Origin: Leptolyngbya sp. BC1307 | Lineage (GTDB): Bacteria; Cyanobacteriota; Cyanobacteriia; Phormidesmidales; Phormidesmidaceae | Length of the DNA stretch: 33,558 bases | Assembly (NCBI RefSeq): GCF_002286735.1 | Contig: NZ_NRTA01000042.1 | Location: 1-33,558 of the forward strand | Direction: 5' to 3' | In this document: positions 24,823 to 32,002 of the stretch, one piece after another | Layout: each line of letters starts with the position of its first letter | Numbering within the stretch: position 1 is the first letter of the stretch | Notes under the pieces: model-generated | The model's database searches: none | Seen by the model: only the letters and a program-made list of their open reading frames with translations | Told to the model about the DNA's origin: nothing | Made by a program: the position numbers and the translations under genes

Positions 24823-25143
24823 CTAAAGATGACTCGCCAGCGCTTCACTAAATGTGGAATAGGGCTTCACACCAACCATCGTATCTACCAGTTCACCATC
24901 TTTAAACAGCATCACAGCGGGGATGCTCTTAATACCAAATCGCTTGGCCACCGCCTTATTAGAGTCGAGGTCGAGCTTGGAGACCTTGGCCTTGCCCTCG
25001 TACTCTTCTGCTAGCTGATCCATCAGCGGCGACACTAGCTTGCAAGGCCCACACCAGCTCGCTGTACAGTCTACGACCAGCACCGACTCGTCTTTGAGTA
25101 AGGCGTCTAGTTCAGCTTCGTCTTTAACGTACTCTGCGGCCAT
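24823..25143 (-). CDS. trxA: Thioredoxin
   Basis: This 106-residue thioredoxin has the active site WCGPCK (Cys31 and Cys34) and the cis-Pro in KSIPAVMLF. It reduces target disulfides in the cytosol, fed by thioredoxin reductase. The unusual VVDCTASWCGPC, with an extra Cys26 five residues before the active-site Cys, differs from the common VDFWA of m-type thioredoxins, so this is probably not the main TrxA. It is followed at once by the 36-aa membrane peptide, and its upstream region carries three CAGGCAAA repeats. Confidence 0.93.
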   Translation of the reverse strand: MAAEYVKDEAELDALLKDESVLVVDCTASWCGPCKLVSPLMDQLAEEYEGKAKVSKLDLDSNKAVAKRFGIKSIPAVMLFKDGELVDTMVGVKPYSTFSEALASHL

Positions 25144-25156
25144 TGTGCGGTTGCTC

Positions 25157-25224
25157 CAGGCAAAAAATCACGTAGTCATCACCCTATGCTAGGTCAGGCA
25201 AAGGCCGAACGCATCAGGCAAAGG
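25157..25224 (-). repeat. Three CAGGCAAA repeats upstream of trxA
   Basis: CAGGCAAA occurs at 25157-25164, 25195-25202 and 25215-25222. The last two extend to an 11-base identity, TCAGGCAAAGG, exactly 20 bases apart, about two helical turns. The array lies within 80 bases upstream of the trxA start and is a candidate operator. No regulator is recognised. Confidence 0.45.
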
Positions 25225-25289
25225 TCACATTCAAATCATACACCCGCAGCCATCTCCGCATTTTTAGATAGCCTTAAACTCTACCAGCT

Positions 25290-25321
25290 AAGCCCTCTGG
25301 GTACTGCGACCAAAAGGGCTT
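25290..25321 (-). terminator. Weak hairpin after the transketolase-like gene
   Basis: AAGCCCT (25290-25296) pairs with AGGGCTT (25315-25321) over an 18-base loop, 35 bases past the stop of the transketolase-like gene. There is no U-run, so termination activity is uncertain. Confidence 0.3.
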
Positions 25322-25355
25322 GCGTTTAGCTATTCAAGCAGGTTAGAAGTAGCGC

Positions 25356-27284
25356 CTACTTACCGGATAGCTTTTTCACTTTTTGCATGATGCTCTCAGG
25401 GTCGAGTCCCTGGTGGTAGAACTGCTCCCAGAGACCGCCGCCGCCTTCTTCGTGCGTGCCAGCGTGGGCAAACTTAGGCGTGTAGCCCCGCTCCAGCAGC
25501 CAGGTACCGTAGCGAGCGCCGAGGCCGGTTTTCTCGTTGAACGATTCAACTACCATCACCAGCGGCGAGTTACCGACCTTTTCCATCATCTGCTCATCGA
25601 CGACGTTGAGCGTAGACTTGTTGATCAGGCCGATACTGAGCCCTCCGTCCTTGAGTCGTTCAACGGCATCGAGCGCCCGGTACAGGCCATCACCAAAGCT
25701 GACGATGTAGCCATCGGTGCCTTCGCGCACTAACTCATCTTTTCCGGGGACGAAAGTATAGCCGTCGCTGTAAAGCGCTTTGCCATCAGTGCCATTCACC
25801 ATAGGTACTTTGGCGCGAGTAGAGAAGATGAAGCGCAAACCAGGGTCGTTAAACACCCTGTTGACGCAGGCTTTCATCTGATGCGCGTCGGCCGGGAAGT
25901 ACAGACGCGTTTCGTAGCTGTCGTCTAACCCGTTGTCGGCAAACATGTTGTTAATGCCGAAGTGACAGGTGTTGTCGGCCATGTCGTCGATGCCGGAGTG
26001 CGAGAAGTGGCAGAGCAGGTTGGACTTGTTCAGCCGGGCCATGGTGATTTCAGAAATGCACATTTCTAAAAAGGCGCTGAAGGTGGCAAAGACGCCCTGC
26101 TTACCTTCGGCCATGCCGAAGCCCGCTGCCGCAGAGAGGTTGCCCCGCTCCATAATGCCGCCGCTGACAAAGATTTCGGGGTATGCCTTGTGAATGTGGT
26201 TGAGGCCGCAGGAGCCTTCGAGGTCGCAGTCGACCACCAGCACTTTTTCTTTGCGCTCGGCGTCGCTCATGCCGCCGAGCACTTCGACCATGGCCTGCCC
26301 GAAGACATTGCGGTTGGAGCCAACTTCGCTGCTACAGCCTTTGAACTCGTAGCTATGTTTGGGCTTTTCGATGTTCTTAAGGTAGTCAGCGGCGGACTGC
26401 TGCCCGTGCTTTTCCAGGTACTGGATGGCCAAATCGGTAGGAATCACGTCGTGGCCGTGAGTGGTACCTTCTAAGCCGTCGATGCCCACTGTCATGGGGC
26501 GCTTGCAGATGACGGCGATCGGGCCGTCAGTACTGATGGCTTCGCAAATGTTGGCATACAGGGCGTCAATGTCTTCGCCGTCGTTGACCAGTACTTTGAG
26601 ACCGTGACCTTCTAGCGTGCTCTGGACGCTGTAGCCCTTTAGATATTCGGAAGGATGACCGGCGATGGTCACGTCGTTATCGTCGATGATCAGCTTGATA
26701 TTGATGCCTTGAGCCACAGCTAAGCGGGCGGCTTCAGCGTCGTCGCCTTCCTGCTGCGCGCCGTCGGAACCGAGGAGAAAGGTGGTTTTGCCGGGGTTAG
26801 CGATCGCCACACCATTCACAAACGGCCACATATGCCCCAAACGCCCTGAACTAAACTTCACACCGGGCGTCAGGCCCAGCTCCGGGTGACCGGGCAGCTT
26901 AGAATCGGCGGCGCGGTATTGCATCAGTTGCTCAGCAGGCAGATCGCCATTCAGCGTGGCCATCAGGTACTGAGTGCCCACGCGGTGACCGGCTTCGTCA
27001 AAGAAAGTCGGCACAAACTTGTCAGGATTGCCCCGAAACAGCGCGTCCATAATCATCACTTCGGGCACCGTGTCGTAAGGCCCGCCCGTGTGACCGCCCA
27101 CGCCGCGTGCCCCGCCCGTCGCTGTGAAAAACACAATCGCCTCACGGCAAAGCTGAATATTAGCCTTGAGGGCTTCTCGCTGCTCGTCGGTCAGCTTATG
27201 GGTAGAAGGGTCGAGGGTAATGCGCTTGTAAGCACTCAAATCGATAGGAAAAGCAGAGGTAGGCTTAACTTGGGTTGCTGTCAT
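25356..27284 (-). CDS. Transketolase-like TPP enzyme, non-canonical
   Basis: This 642-residue protein has the full transketolase length and order: a TPP-binding N-terminal domain, a pyrimidine domain and a C-terminal domain. However, key motifs differ from Calvin-cycle transketolase. The usual GHPGxPxG is GHTGGPYD (64-71), the GDG of the TPP/metal motif is SDG (LGSDGAQQEG, 171-180), although the later Asn is kept (IIDDNDVTIAGH), and the sugar-binding THDSxxxGEDGPTHQ segment is replaced by FSHSGIDDMADNTCHFG. The cofactor-activating Glu appears present in GGIMERGNLSAAAG. It therefore probably uses TPP on a different substrate. It is not the housekeeping enzyme. Confidence 0.8.
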   Translation of the reverse strand: MTATQVKPTSAFPIDLSAYKRITLDPSTHKLTDEQREALKANIQLCREAIVFFTATGGARGVGGHTGGPYDTVPEVMIMDALFRGNPDKFVPTFFDEAGHRVGTQYLMATLNGDLPAEQLMQYRAADSKLPGHPELGLTPGVKFSSGRLGHMWPFVNGVAIANPGKTTFLLGSDGAQQEGDDAEAARLAVAQGINIKLIIDDNDVTIAGHPSEYLKGYSVQSTLEGHGLKVLVNDGEDIDALYANICEAISTDGPIAVICKRPMTVGIDGLEGTTHGHDVIPTDLAIQYLEKHGQQSAADYLKNIEKPKHSYEFKGCSSEVGSNRNVFGQAMVEVLGGMSDAERKEKVLVVDCDLEGSCGLNHIHKAYPEIFVSGGIMERGNLSAAAGFGMAEGKQGVFATFSAFLEMCISEITMARLNKSNLLCHFSHSGIDDMADNTCHFGINNMFADNGLDDSYETRLYFPADAHQMKACVNRVFNDPGLRFIFSTRAKVPMVNGTDGKALYSDGYTFVPGKDELVREGTDGYIVSFGDGLYRALDAVERLKDGGLSIGLINKSTLNVVDEQMMEKVGNSPLVMVVESFNEKTGLGARYGTWLLERGYTPKFAHAGTHEEGGGGLWEQFYHQGLDPESIMQKVKKLSGK

Positions 27285-27444
27285 GGAGCGGTGTCCTAAT
27301 ACGTCTATGTCTCAAAGCTATAAAACATCAGCGCTATAGAGCGGTGTCTGGGCTACTGCTTTGAAAAAGTTAATAGTTCTATTCTCCCTGATCATGCCGC
27401 TGCGGTTAAGGGGGCTAGGCAAAATTTGTGCTGTGAGCGACTGT

Positions 27445-28140
27445 TTATGGCCGCTGGCGAGCGGTAGGGCGAGGAAAGTTTTGACGGAGCTGTGCGGTGC
27501 GCGATTCCCTTGGAAGGCTGCGCCATCGCCACTCACACCCCTCCACATGATCATTCACCAGCCCCATGGCCTGCATAAAGGCATAGGCCGTCGTCGGCCC
27601 CACAAACGACCAGCCGCGCTTTTTAAGATCCTGGCTCATTGCCGTCGATGCGGGCGTTTTGCTTAAGGACATTAGCGTTTCGTAGTCGCATCGCTGGGGT
27701 CGGGCAGCGGCTTCGGGTTCGTACTGCCAGAAGTAAGCCGCCAGAGAGCCAAATTCTTCAGCCAGGCCAGTGGCTCGCTTTGCATTATTAATCACCGACT
27801 CTATTTTGCGGCGATGACGCACGATGCCTTTGTCTTGCAGCAGACGCTCCACATCTGCCGGGCCGTACTGCGCAACCTGCTCAAAGTCAAATTTGGCAAA
27901 GGCCAGCCGAAAGTTTTCTCGCTTGCGCAATATCGTCAGCCAGCTCAGCCCAGACTGAAAGCCCTCTAAGCAGATTTTCTCAAACAGCTTTTTGTCATCG
28001 GCGACCGGCACGCCCCACTCCTGATCGTGATAGGCCAGATAGTCTCCCTTATCTCCAGGCCACCCGCAGCGCCAGCAGCCATCTTCACCTTTAACCAAAC
28101 CATCCATAGATTGGGCTCTCACTACGCTGTCTCTTTTCAT
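27445..28140 (-). CDS. tag: DNA-3-methyladenine glycosylase I
   Basis: Tag removes 3-methyladenine from alkylated DNA. The 231-residue protein shows CWRCGWPG, YLAYHDQEWGVPVADDKKLFE, GLSWLTILRKRENFR, GIVRHRRKIES and LKKRGWSFVGPTTAYAFMQAMGLVNDHVEGC. The four zinc ligands known from E. coli Tag (two Cys, two His) correspond to Cys25, His38, His198 and Cys202, all present. After Cys202 the sequence departs from the family: the last 29 residues (EWRWRSLPRESRTAQ onward, Arg/Gln/Pro-rich) are encoded by palindrome copy B and downstream DNA. An internal ATG at 28107 is an alternative start, closer to the E. coli N-terminus. Confidence 0.92.
   Translation of the reverse strand: MKRDSVVRAQSMDGLVKGEDGCWRCGWPGDKGDYLAYHDQEWGVPVADDKKLFEKICLEGFQSGLSWLTILRKRENFRLAFAKFDFEQVAQYGPADVERLLQDKGIVRHRRKIESVINNAKRATGLAEEFGSLAAYFWQYEPEAAARPQRCDYETLMSLSKTPASTAMSQDLKKRGWSFVGPTTAYAFMQAMGLVNDHVEGCEWRWRSLPRESRTAQLRQNFPRPTARQRP
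27501..27529 (+). repeat. Palindromic interspersed element, copy B
   Basis: The design is the same as copy A, on the opposite strand: outer stem GCGAT (27501-27505) with ATCGC (27525-27529), one inner hairpin TCC-CTT-GGA and one GGC-TGC-GCC (27516-27524). It also shares the nearby sequence TGCGGTGCGC with the flank of copy A (about 22180-22190). It lies in the last part of the tag gene, starting five bases after the codon for the zinc ligand Cys202, and is translated. Confidence 0.7.
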
Positions 28141-28512
28141 TCTCTCAGGGCACTGCTCTCAGCACCAGTCTCAACACCAGATAACGGCAACGCAAAAGCG
28201 ACCATTGGGCGCAACTGGCACACCAAAAAACAACGAGTTTGCGTCCATAGACAGACATATTAGCTAGTCCACCCAGACAAAGTGTCCATACCATTGGCGC
28301 AGTCACTAGTCCCAAGCGATACAACTTAAACATGCGAAACGAAACAAAGGTTTCTAACCCAAACAACACTTTCTTTCGCAACCTTCTCTACCTTGCATTT
28401 TTGGTGTTGTGCCCCTTAGCAAAGCCCACCGAAAAGAGCAGAGGCCGCAGAAGTCCTACAGTTCACTCCTTCAACGTTCTCTGTTGTCTCTACATCTTTT
28501 GAGGATACTTCC
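28141..28512. other. Long gene-free stretch upstream of the duplicated porin-like genes
   Basis: No convincing gene is seen in these 372 bases between tag (minus) and the first beta-barrel gene (plus). It holds the divergent control region. An open frame on the minus strand lacks a plausible start and family features. The last 15 bases carry the ribosome site of the next gene within CTTTTGAGGA. I could not identify a confident promoter. Confidence 0.5.
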
Positions 28513-28980
28513 ATGAAATTTTCTCGTCTTTCTGCTACTTTCGCTGTCGCTGCTGCCGCTCTTCTAGCAGTGCCCTTCGGCGCTCAAGCTCAAGAAGCCC
28601 CTAACTACAACTACGTCGGCATCGGCGGCGGCGACAACGGCTTTGTTGTCAACGGTAAAATCTCTGTTGCTGATAACGTCTCCATCCGCCCTGAAATCGC
28701 GACTGACTTTAACTTCGGCGACAGCGAAGATGTCTCCTACCTCGTACCTGTCACCTACGACTTCAACACCATCGGCAACGGTAGAACCGCTTTTAACCCC
28801 TTCCTCGGGGCTGGCGTCTCTGGTGACATTGGCAACGACAGCAATATCGACTTCTCGCTCGTAGCGGGTTCTGACTACCGCTTTGCTGACCGCTATGTCG
28901 CCAATGCCTCGGTCAACTACACCCCCTTCGGCAACAACGACGGAGTTGGCTTCACTGTCGGGGTTGGCCGCACCTTCTAA
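28513..28980 (+). CDS. Outer-membrane beta-barrel protein, tandem copy 1
   Basis: This 155-residue protein has a signal peptide (KFSRLSATFAVAAAALLAVP, cut after AQA at 26) and a mature part of alternating polar and hydrophobic strands, e.g. YNYVGIGGG, NGFVVNGKISV, VSIRPEIATDF, VSYLVPVTYDF, FNPFLGAGVSG, IDFSLVAGSDYRF, YVANASVNYTPF and GVGFTVGVGRTF, ending in Phe as most outer-membrane barrels do. About eight strands are expected, like the OmpA/OmpX size class. TGAGGA provides the ribosome site. The downstream copy is identical at every base. Confidence 0.85.
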   Translation: MKFSRLSATFAVAAAALLAVPFGAQAQEAPNYNYVGIGGGDNGFVVNGKISVADNVSIRPEIATDFNFGDSEDVSYLVPVTYDFNTIGNGRTAFNPFLGAGVSGDIGNDSNIDFSLVAGSDYRFADRYVANASVNYTPFGNNDGVGFTVGVGRTF

Positions 28981-29104
28981 GTATCGCCTGTAGCATCTAC
29001 CGGCATAGCATCTGCCAGGGCGGCTAAAGCCAATACTTTGACGGATTAGCCGCCTGCCTCTCTGCATCGCTCTTAATTTATAACTACCTTTTGAGGACTG
29101 TTCC

Positions 29105-29572
29105 ATGAAATTTTCTCGTCTTTCTGCTACTTTCGCTGTCGCTGCTGCCGCTCTTCTAGCAGTGCCCTTCGGCGCTCAAGCTCAAGAAGCCCCTAACTAC
29201 AACTACGTCGGCATCGGCGGCGGCGACAACGGCTTTGTTGTCAACGGTAAAATCTCTGTTGCTGATAACGTCTCCATCCGCCCTGAAATCGCGACTGACT
29301 TTAACTTCGGCGACAGCGAAGATGTCTCCTACCTCGTACCTGTCACCTACGACTTCAACACCATCGGCAACGGTAGAACCGCTTTTAACCCCTTCCTCGG
29401 GGCTGGCGTCTCTGGTGACATTGGCAACGACAGCAATATCGACTTCTCGCTCGTAGCGGGTTCTGACTACCGCTTTGCTGACCGCTATGTCGCCAATGCC
29501 TCGGTCAACTACACCCCCTTCGGCAACAACGACGGAGTTGGCTTCACTGTCGGGGTTGGCCGCACCTTCTAA
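29105..29572 (+). CDS. Outer-membrane beta-barrel protein, tandem copy 2
   Basis: This gene is base-for-base identical to the copy at 28513, so it encodes the same 155-residue eight-stranded barrel with signal peptide and C-terminal Phe. The two genes are separated by 124 bases of unrelated sequence; only the CTTTTGAGGA ribosome-site segment and the four bases before the ATG are shared outside the frame. A strong terminator follows at 29644. Two copies may simply raise dosage of an abundant envelope protein. Confidence 0.85.
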   Translation: MKFSRLSATFAVAAAALLAVPFGAQAQEAPNYNYVGIGGGDNGFVVNGKISVADNVSIRPEIATDFNFGDSEDVSYLVPVTYDFNTIGNGRTAFNPFLGAGVSGDIGNDSNIDFSLVAGSDYRFADRYVANASVNYTPFGNNDGVGFTVGVGRTF

Positions 29573-29643
29573 GCAGCTGTCTCAACTTTCCTCTTGCAGT
29601 TTCATAAAAATCTCCTAAGGAGTGCGTCCGCGCTCTAAACACT

Positions 29644-29691
29644 ATCGCCTTCAGGGATTCAACCGAACTCTTGAAGGCGATTTTTTATTTT
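29644..29691 (+). terminator. Rho-independent terminator after the beta-barrel genes
   Basis: ATCGCCTTCA (29644-29653) pairs perfectly with TGAAGGCGAT (29672-29681) over an 18-base loop and is followed by a T-rich run. It ends the transcript of the two tandem barrel genes. Confidence 0.85.
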
Positions 29692-29748
29692 GCATTTTTT
29701 GTTTTGCTTTTGGGCGTGATCGCCCTTTCCCCTTTCCCCCTCCTATCC

Positions 29749-30297
29749 CTACTCCCCTACCCTCCGCTCATACCAAGCCACATCCCAATACCGCCCGAAT
29801 TTACGCCCCACCTCTCGAAACAATCCCACCTGCTCAAATCCAAACTTCTGATGAACGGCAATAGAAGGCTCATTCGGCAGCGTAATCCCCGCATAGGCGC
29901 GGTGAACATCTTCGCTGGCTAGCGCTTCAAATAGGGCGCTGTAGAGCTGACTACCGATGCCTTTGCCTTGAGCGGCTGGGTGAAGATAAACGCTGGTTTC
30001 CACAGAGGTGTCGTAAGCGGCCTTGGTGCGAAACTTACTGCTGGTGGCATAACCGACAACCTGCCCGTCGCCCTCTGCTACCAGTAACCGATAGCGCCCA
30101 GTCGCTGAGTAGTGACTCATCCAGCTGGCTTGCCGCTGCTCAACGGTGTAGGGATGCAAGTCGAAGGTGATGGTGGTTTCGGCAATGTATTGGTTGTATA
30201 GCTCGGTCAGAGCAGTAGTATCTGCCAGGCGAAAATCTCGAATGAGCGTGTTCATGGGCAAGTTAGCCTCTGGTACAGCGTCAGGATCGTAGGACAT
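29749..30297 (-). CDS. GNAT acetyltransferase, phosphinothricin/MnaT-like
   Basis: This protein of about 168-182 residues is a GCN5-related N-acetyltransferase. The acetyl-CoA loop is HPAAQGKGIGSQLYSALFEAL (Q/RxxGxG type), preceded by YATSSKFRTKAAYDTSVETSVYL and followed by AYAGITLPNEPSIAVHQKFGFEQVGLFREVGRKFGRYWDVAWYER, the typical end of the Pat/YncA group that acetylates methionine derivatives or phosphinothricin-like amines. The ATG at 30297 gives 182 residues; family homology begins at the internal ATG 30255 (NTLIRDFRLADTTAL), which may be the real start. It is divergent from ilvA and converges on the barrel genes. Confidence 0.88.
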   Translation of the reverse strand: MSYDPDAVPEANLPMNTLIRDFRLADTTALTELYNQYIAETTITFDLHPYTVEQRQASWMSHYSATGRYRLLVAEGDGQVVGYATSSKFRTKAAYDTSVETSVYLHPAAQGKGIGSQLYSALFEALASEDVHRAYAGITLPNEPSIAVHQKFGFEQVGLFREVGRKFGRYWDVAWYERRVGE

Positions 30298-30378
30298 GGG
30301 TTGCAGGGATAAGAAGAGTCGTCAGCGCGATCGCTAACCCCGTACAGTAGAATACGATTTTCTACCCCCTGGCAAGCT

Positions 30379-31890
30379 GTGGCTCATTCTGATTATCTAG
30401 AACGCATTTTAAAGGCCCGCGTTTATGATGTCGCGCAAGAAACACCGCTGGAGAGAGCCCCCCGGCTGTCGGCCCGGCTCGGCAACGAGATATTGCTCAA
30501 ACGGGAAGATGCGCAGTCGGTGTTTTCGTTTAAGCTACGGGGCGCTTACAACAAGATGGTGCAGTTGCCACCTGACTTACTGAAGTGCGGCGTGATTGCG
30601 GCCTCTGCTGGCAACCATGCGCAAGGCGTGGCCCTCGCAGCCCAAAAACTGGGCACTACGGCTGTCATCGTCATGCCAGTCACCACCCCGCAGGTAAAAA
30701 TAGATGCTGTCAAAGCGCTCCAGGCAACGGTTGTGTTGCATGGTGACGGCTACGACGAGGCCTGCGCCTATGCCCGTCAGCTAGAAACCGACAAGGGGCT
30801 AACGTTTATTCACCCCTTTGACGACCCGGATGTCATTGCCGGGCAGGGCACGATTGGCATGGAGATTTTGCGGCAGTACCAGCAGCCGATCCACGCTATT
30901 TTTGTGGCGATTGGCGGCGGCGGGCTGATTTCTGGAGTGGCGGCCTACATCAAGCGGCTGCGGCCCGAAATCAAGATCATTGGGGTGGAGCCAGTCGATT
31001 CGGATGCGATGAATCAGTCGCTGCGCAAGGGCGATCGCGTCTGTCTCGATCAGGTGGGTCTGTTCGCCGATGGCGTTGCCGTCAGGCAGGTAGGCCAGGA
31101 GACGTTTCGCCTATGTCAGCAGTTCGTTGACGAAGTGATGCTAGTCACCACTGACGACACCTGCGCGGCGATTAAAGACGTGTTTGAAGATACGCGCTCG
31201 ATTTTGGAACCGGCTGGGGCGCTGGCGATCGCGGGCGTCAAAGCCTATGTGGAGCGCGAGGGCATTCAGGATGAGTGTTTGGTGGCGATCGCCTGCGGGG
31301 CCAATATGAACTTTGACCGGCTGCGCTTTGTCGCCGAACGCGCCGAACTCGGAGAGCATCGGGAGGCGGTGTTTGCCGTGACGATTCCAGAGCGACCGGG
31401 GAGCCTGGGGAAGTTTTGCGATACGGTAGGCGATCGCAGCATCAGCGAGTTTAACTATCGCATTGCCGACGAAAACAGGGCTCATATCTTTGTTGGCATC
31501 AAAGTCAAAGGCAGAGCCGACGCTCAGGAAATTGCCCAAACCTTCAGAAGCAGCGGCTTTGAAACGCTTGACCTGACCGATGACGAACTAGCGAAAATGC
31601 ACCTGCGCCACATGGTCGGCGGCAAATCGGCTTTAGCTAACAACGAACTGCTCTATCGGTTCGAATTCCCCGAGCGGCCCCGCGCACTGACCAACTTTGT
31701 CTCAACCATGAGCCCCAACTGGAACATCAGCTTGTTTCACTACCGCAACCACGGCGCTGACTATGGCCGCATTGTCGTGGGTATGCAGGTACCACCCACC
31801 GAAATGGAGCAGTGGGAGGCTTGCTTAGAGACGCTAGGCTATCGCTATTGGAACGAAAGCCAAAACCCAGCGTACAAACTCTTTTTGTAG
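30379..31890 (+). CDS. ilvA: Threonine ammonia-lyase, biosynthetic
   Basis: IlvA converts threonine to 2-oxobutanoate, the first step to isoleucine. The 503-residue protein is the long biosynthetic form. PLP Lys52 lies in SVFSFKLRGAYNKM, and the phosphate-binding loop is AIGGGGLISG. Two ACT-like regulatory domains follow: FAVTIPERPGSLGKFCDTVG and YRFEFPERPRALTNFVSTM, which bind isoleucine and valine in known enzymes. The start is GTG 30379, the beginning of family homology (AHSDYLERILKARVYDVA). A ribosome site is not obvious. Confidence 0.95.
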   Translation: MAHSDYLERILKARVYDVAQETPLERAPRLSARLGNEILLKREDAQSVFSFKLRGAYNKMVQLPPDLLKCGVIAASAGNHAQGVALAAQKLGTTAVIVMPVTTPQVKIDAVKALQATVVLHGDGYDEACAYARQLETDKGLTFIHPFDDPDVIAGQGTIGMEILRQYQQPIHAIFVAIGGGGLISGVAAYIKRLRPEIKIIGVEPVDSDAMNQSLRKGDRVCLDQVGLFADGVAVRQVGQETFRLCQQFVDEVMLVTTDDTCAAIKDVFEDTRSILEPAGALAIAGVKAYVEREGIQDECLVAIACGANMNFDRLRFVAERAELGEHREAVFAVTIPERPGSLGKFCDTVGDRSISEFNYRIADENRAHIFVGIKVKGRADAQEIAQTFRSSGFETLDLTDDELAKMHLRHMVGGKSALANNELLYRFEFPERPRALTNFVSTMSPNWNISLFHYRNHGADYGRIVVGMQVPPTEMEQWEACLETLGYRYWNESQNPAYKLFL

Positions 31891-31967
31891 ACGGGTCAAT
31901 CTGTGGATGGGGGAGACAGTAAACAGTGGACAGGAAACAGGAGCCAGTGACCAAGAGTCAGAGGCGC

Positions 31968-32002
31968 TACTGCCTACTCCCTACTCCCTACTCCCTACTG
32001 TT
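31968..32002. repeat. Short tandem heptamer repeat (STRR-like)
   Basis: TACTGCC is followed by three copies of TACTCCC and then TACTGTT. Short heptamer repeats of this sort are well known in cyanobacterial genomes. The array lies after ilvA, and the stop codon of the converging cold-shock-domain gene (TAG, 31995-31997) is made by the repeat itself. Confidence 0.8.

Noticed and set aside
28145-28381. 78-residue hydrophobic frame on the minus strand before the beta-barrel genes
   Set aside because: The start is a TTG directly abutting a purine run, there is no family resemblance, and it lies in a control region.
31968-32002. Possible CRISPR-like repeat array
   Set aside because: The units are seven bases with no spacers; this is a tandem heptamer repeat.
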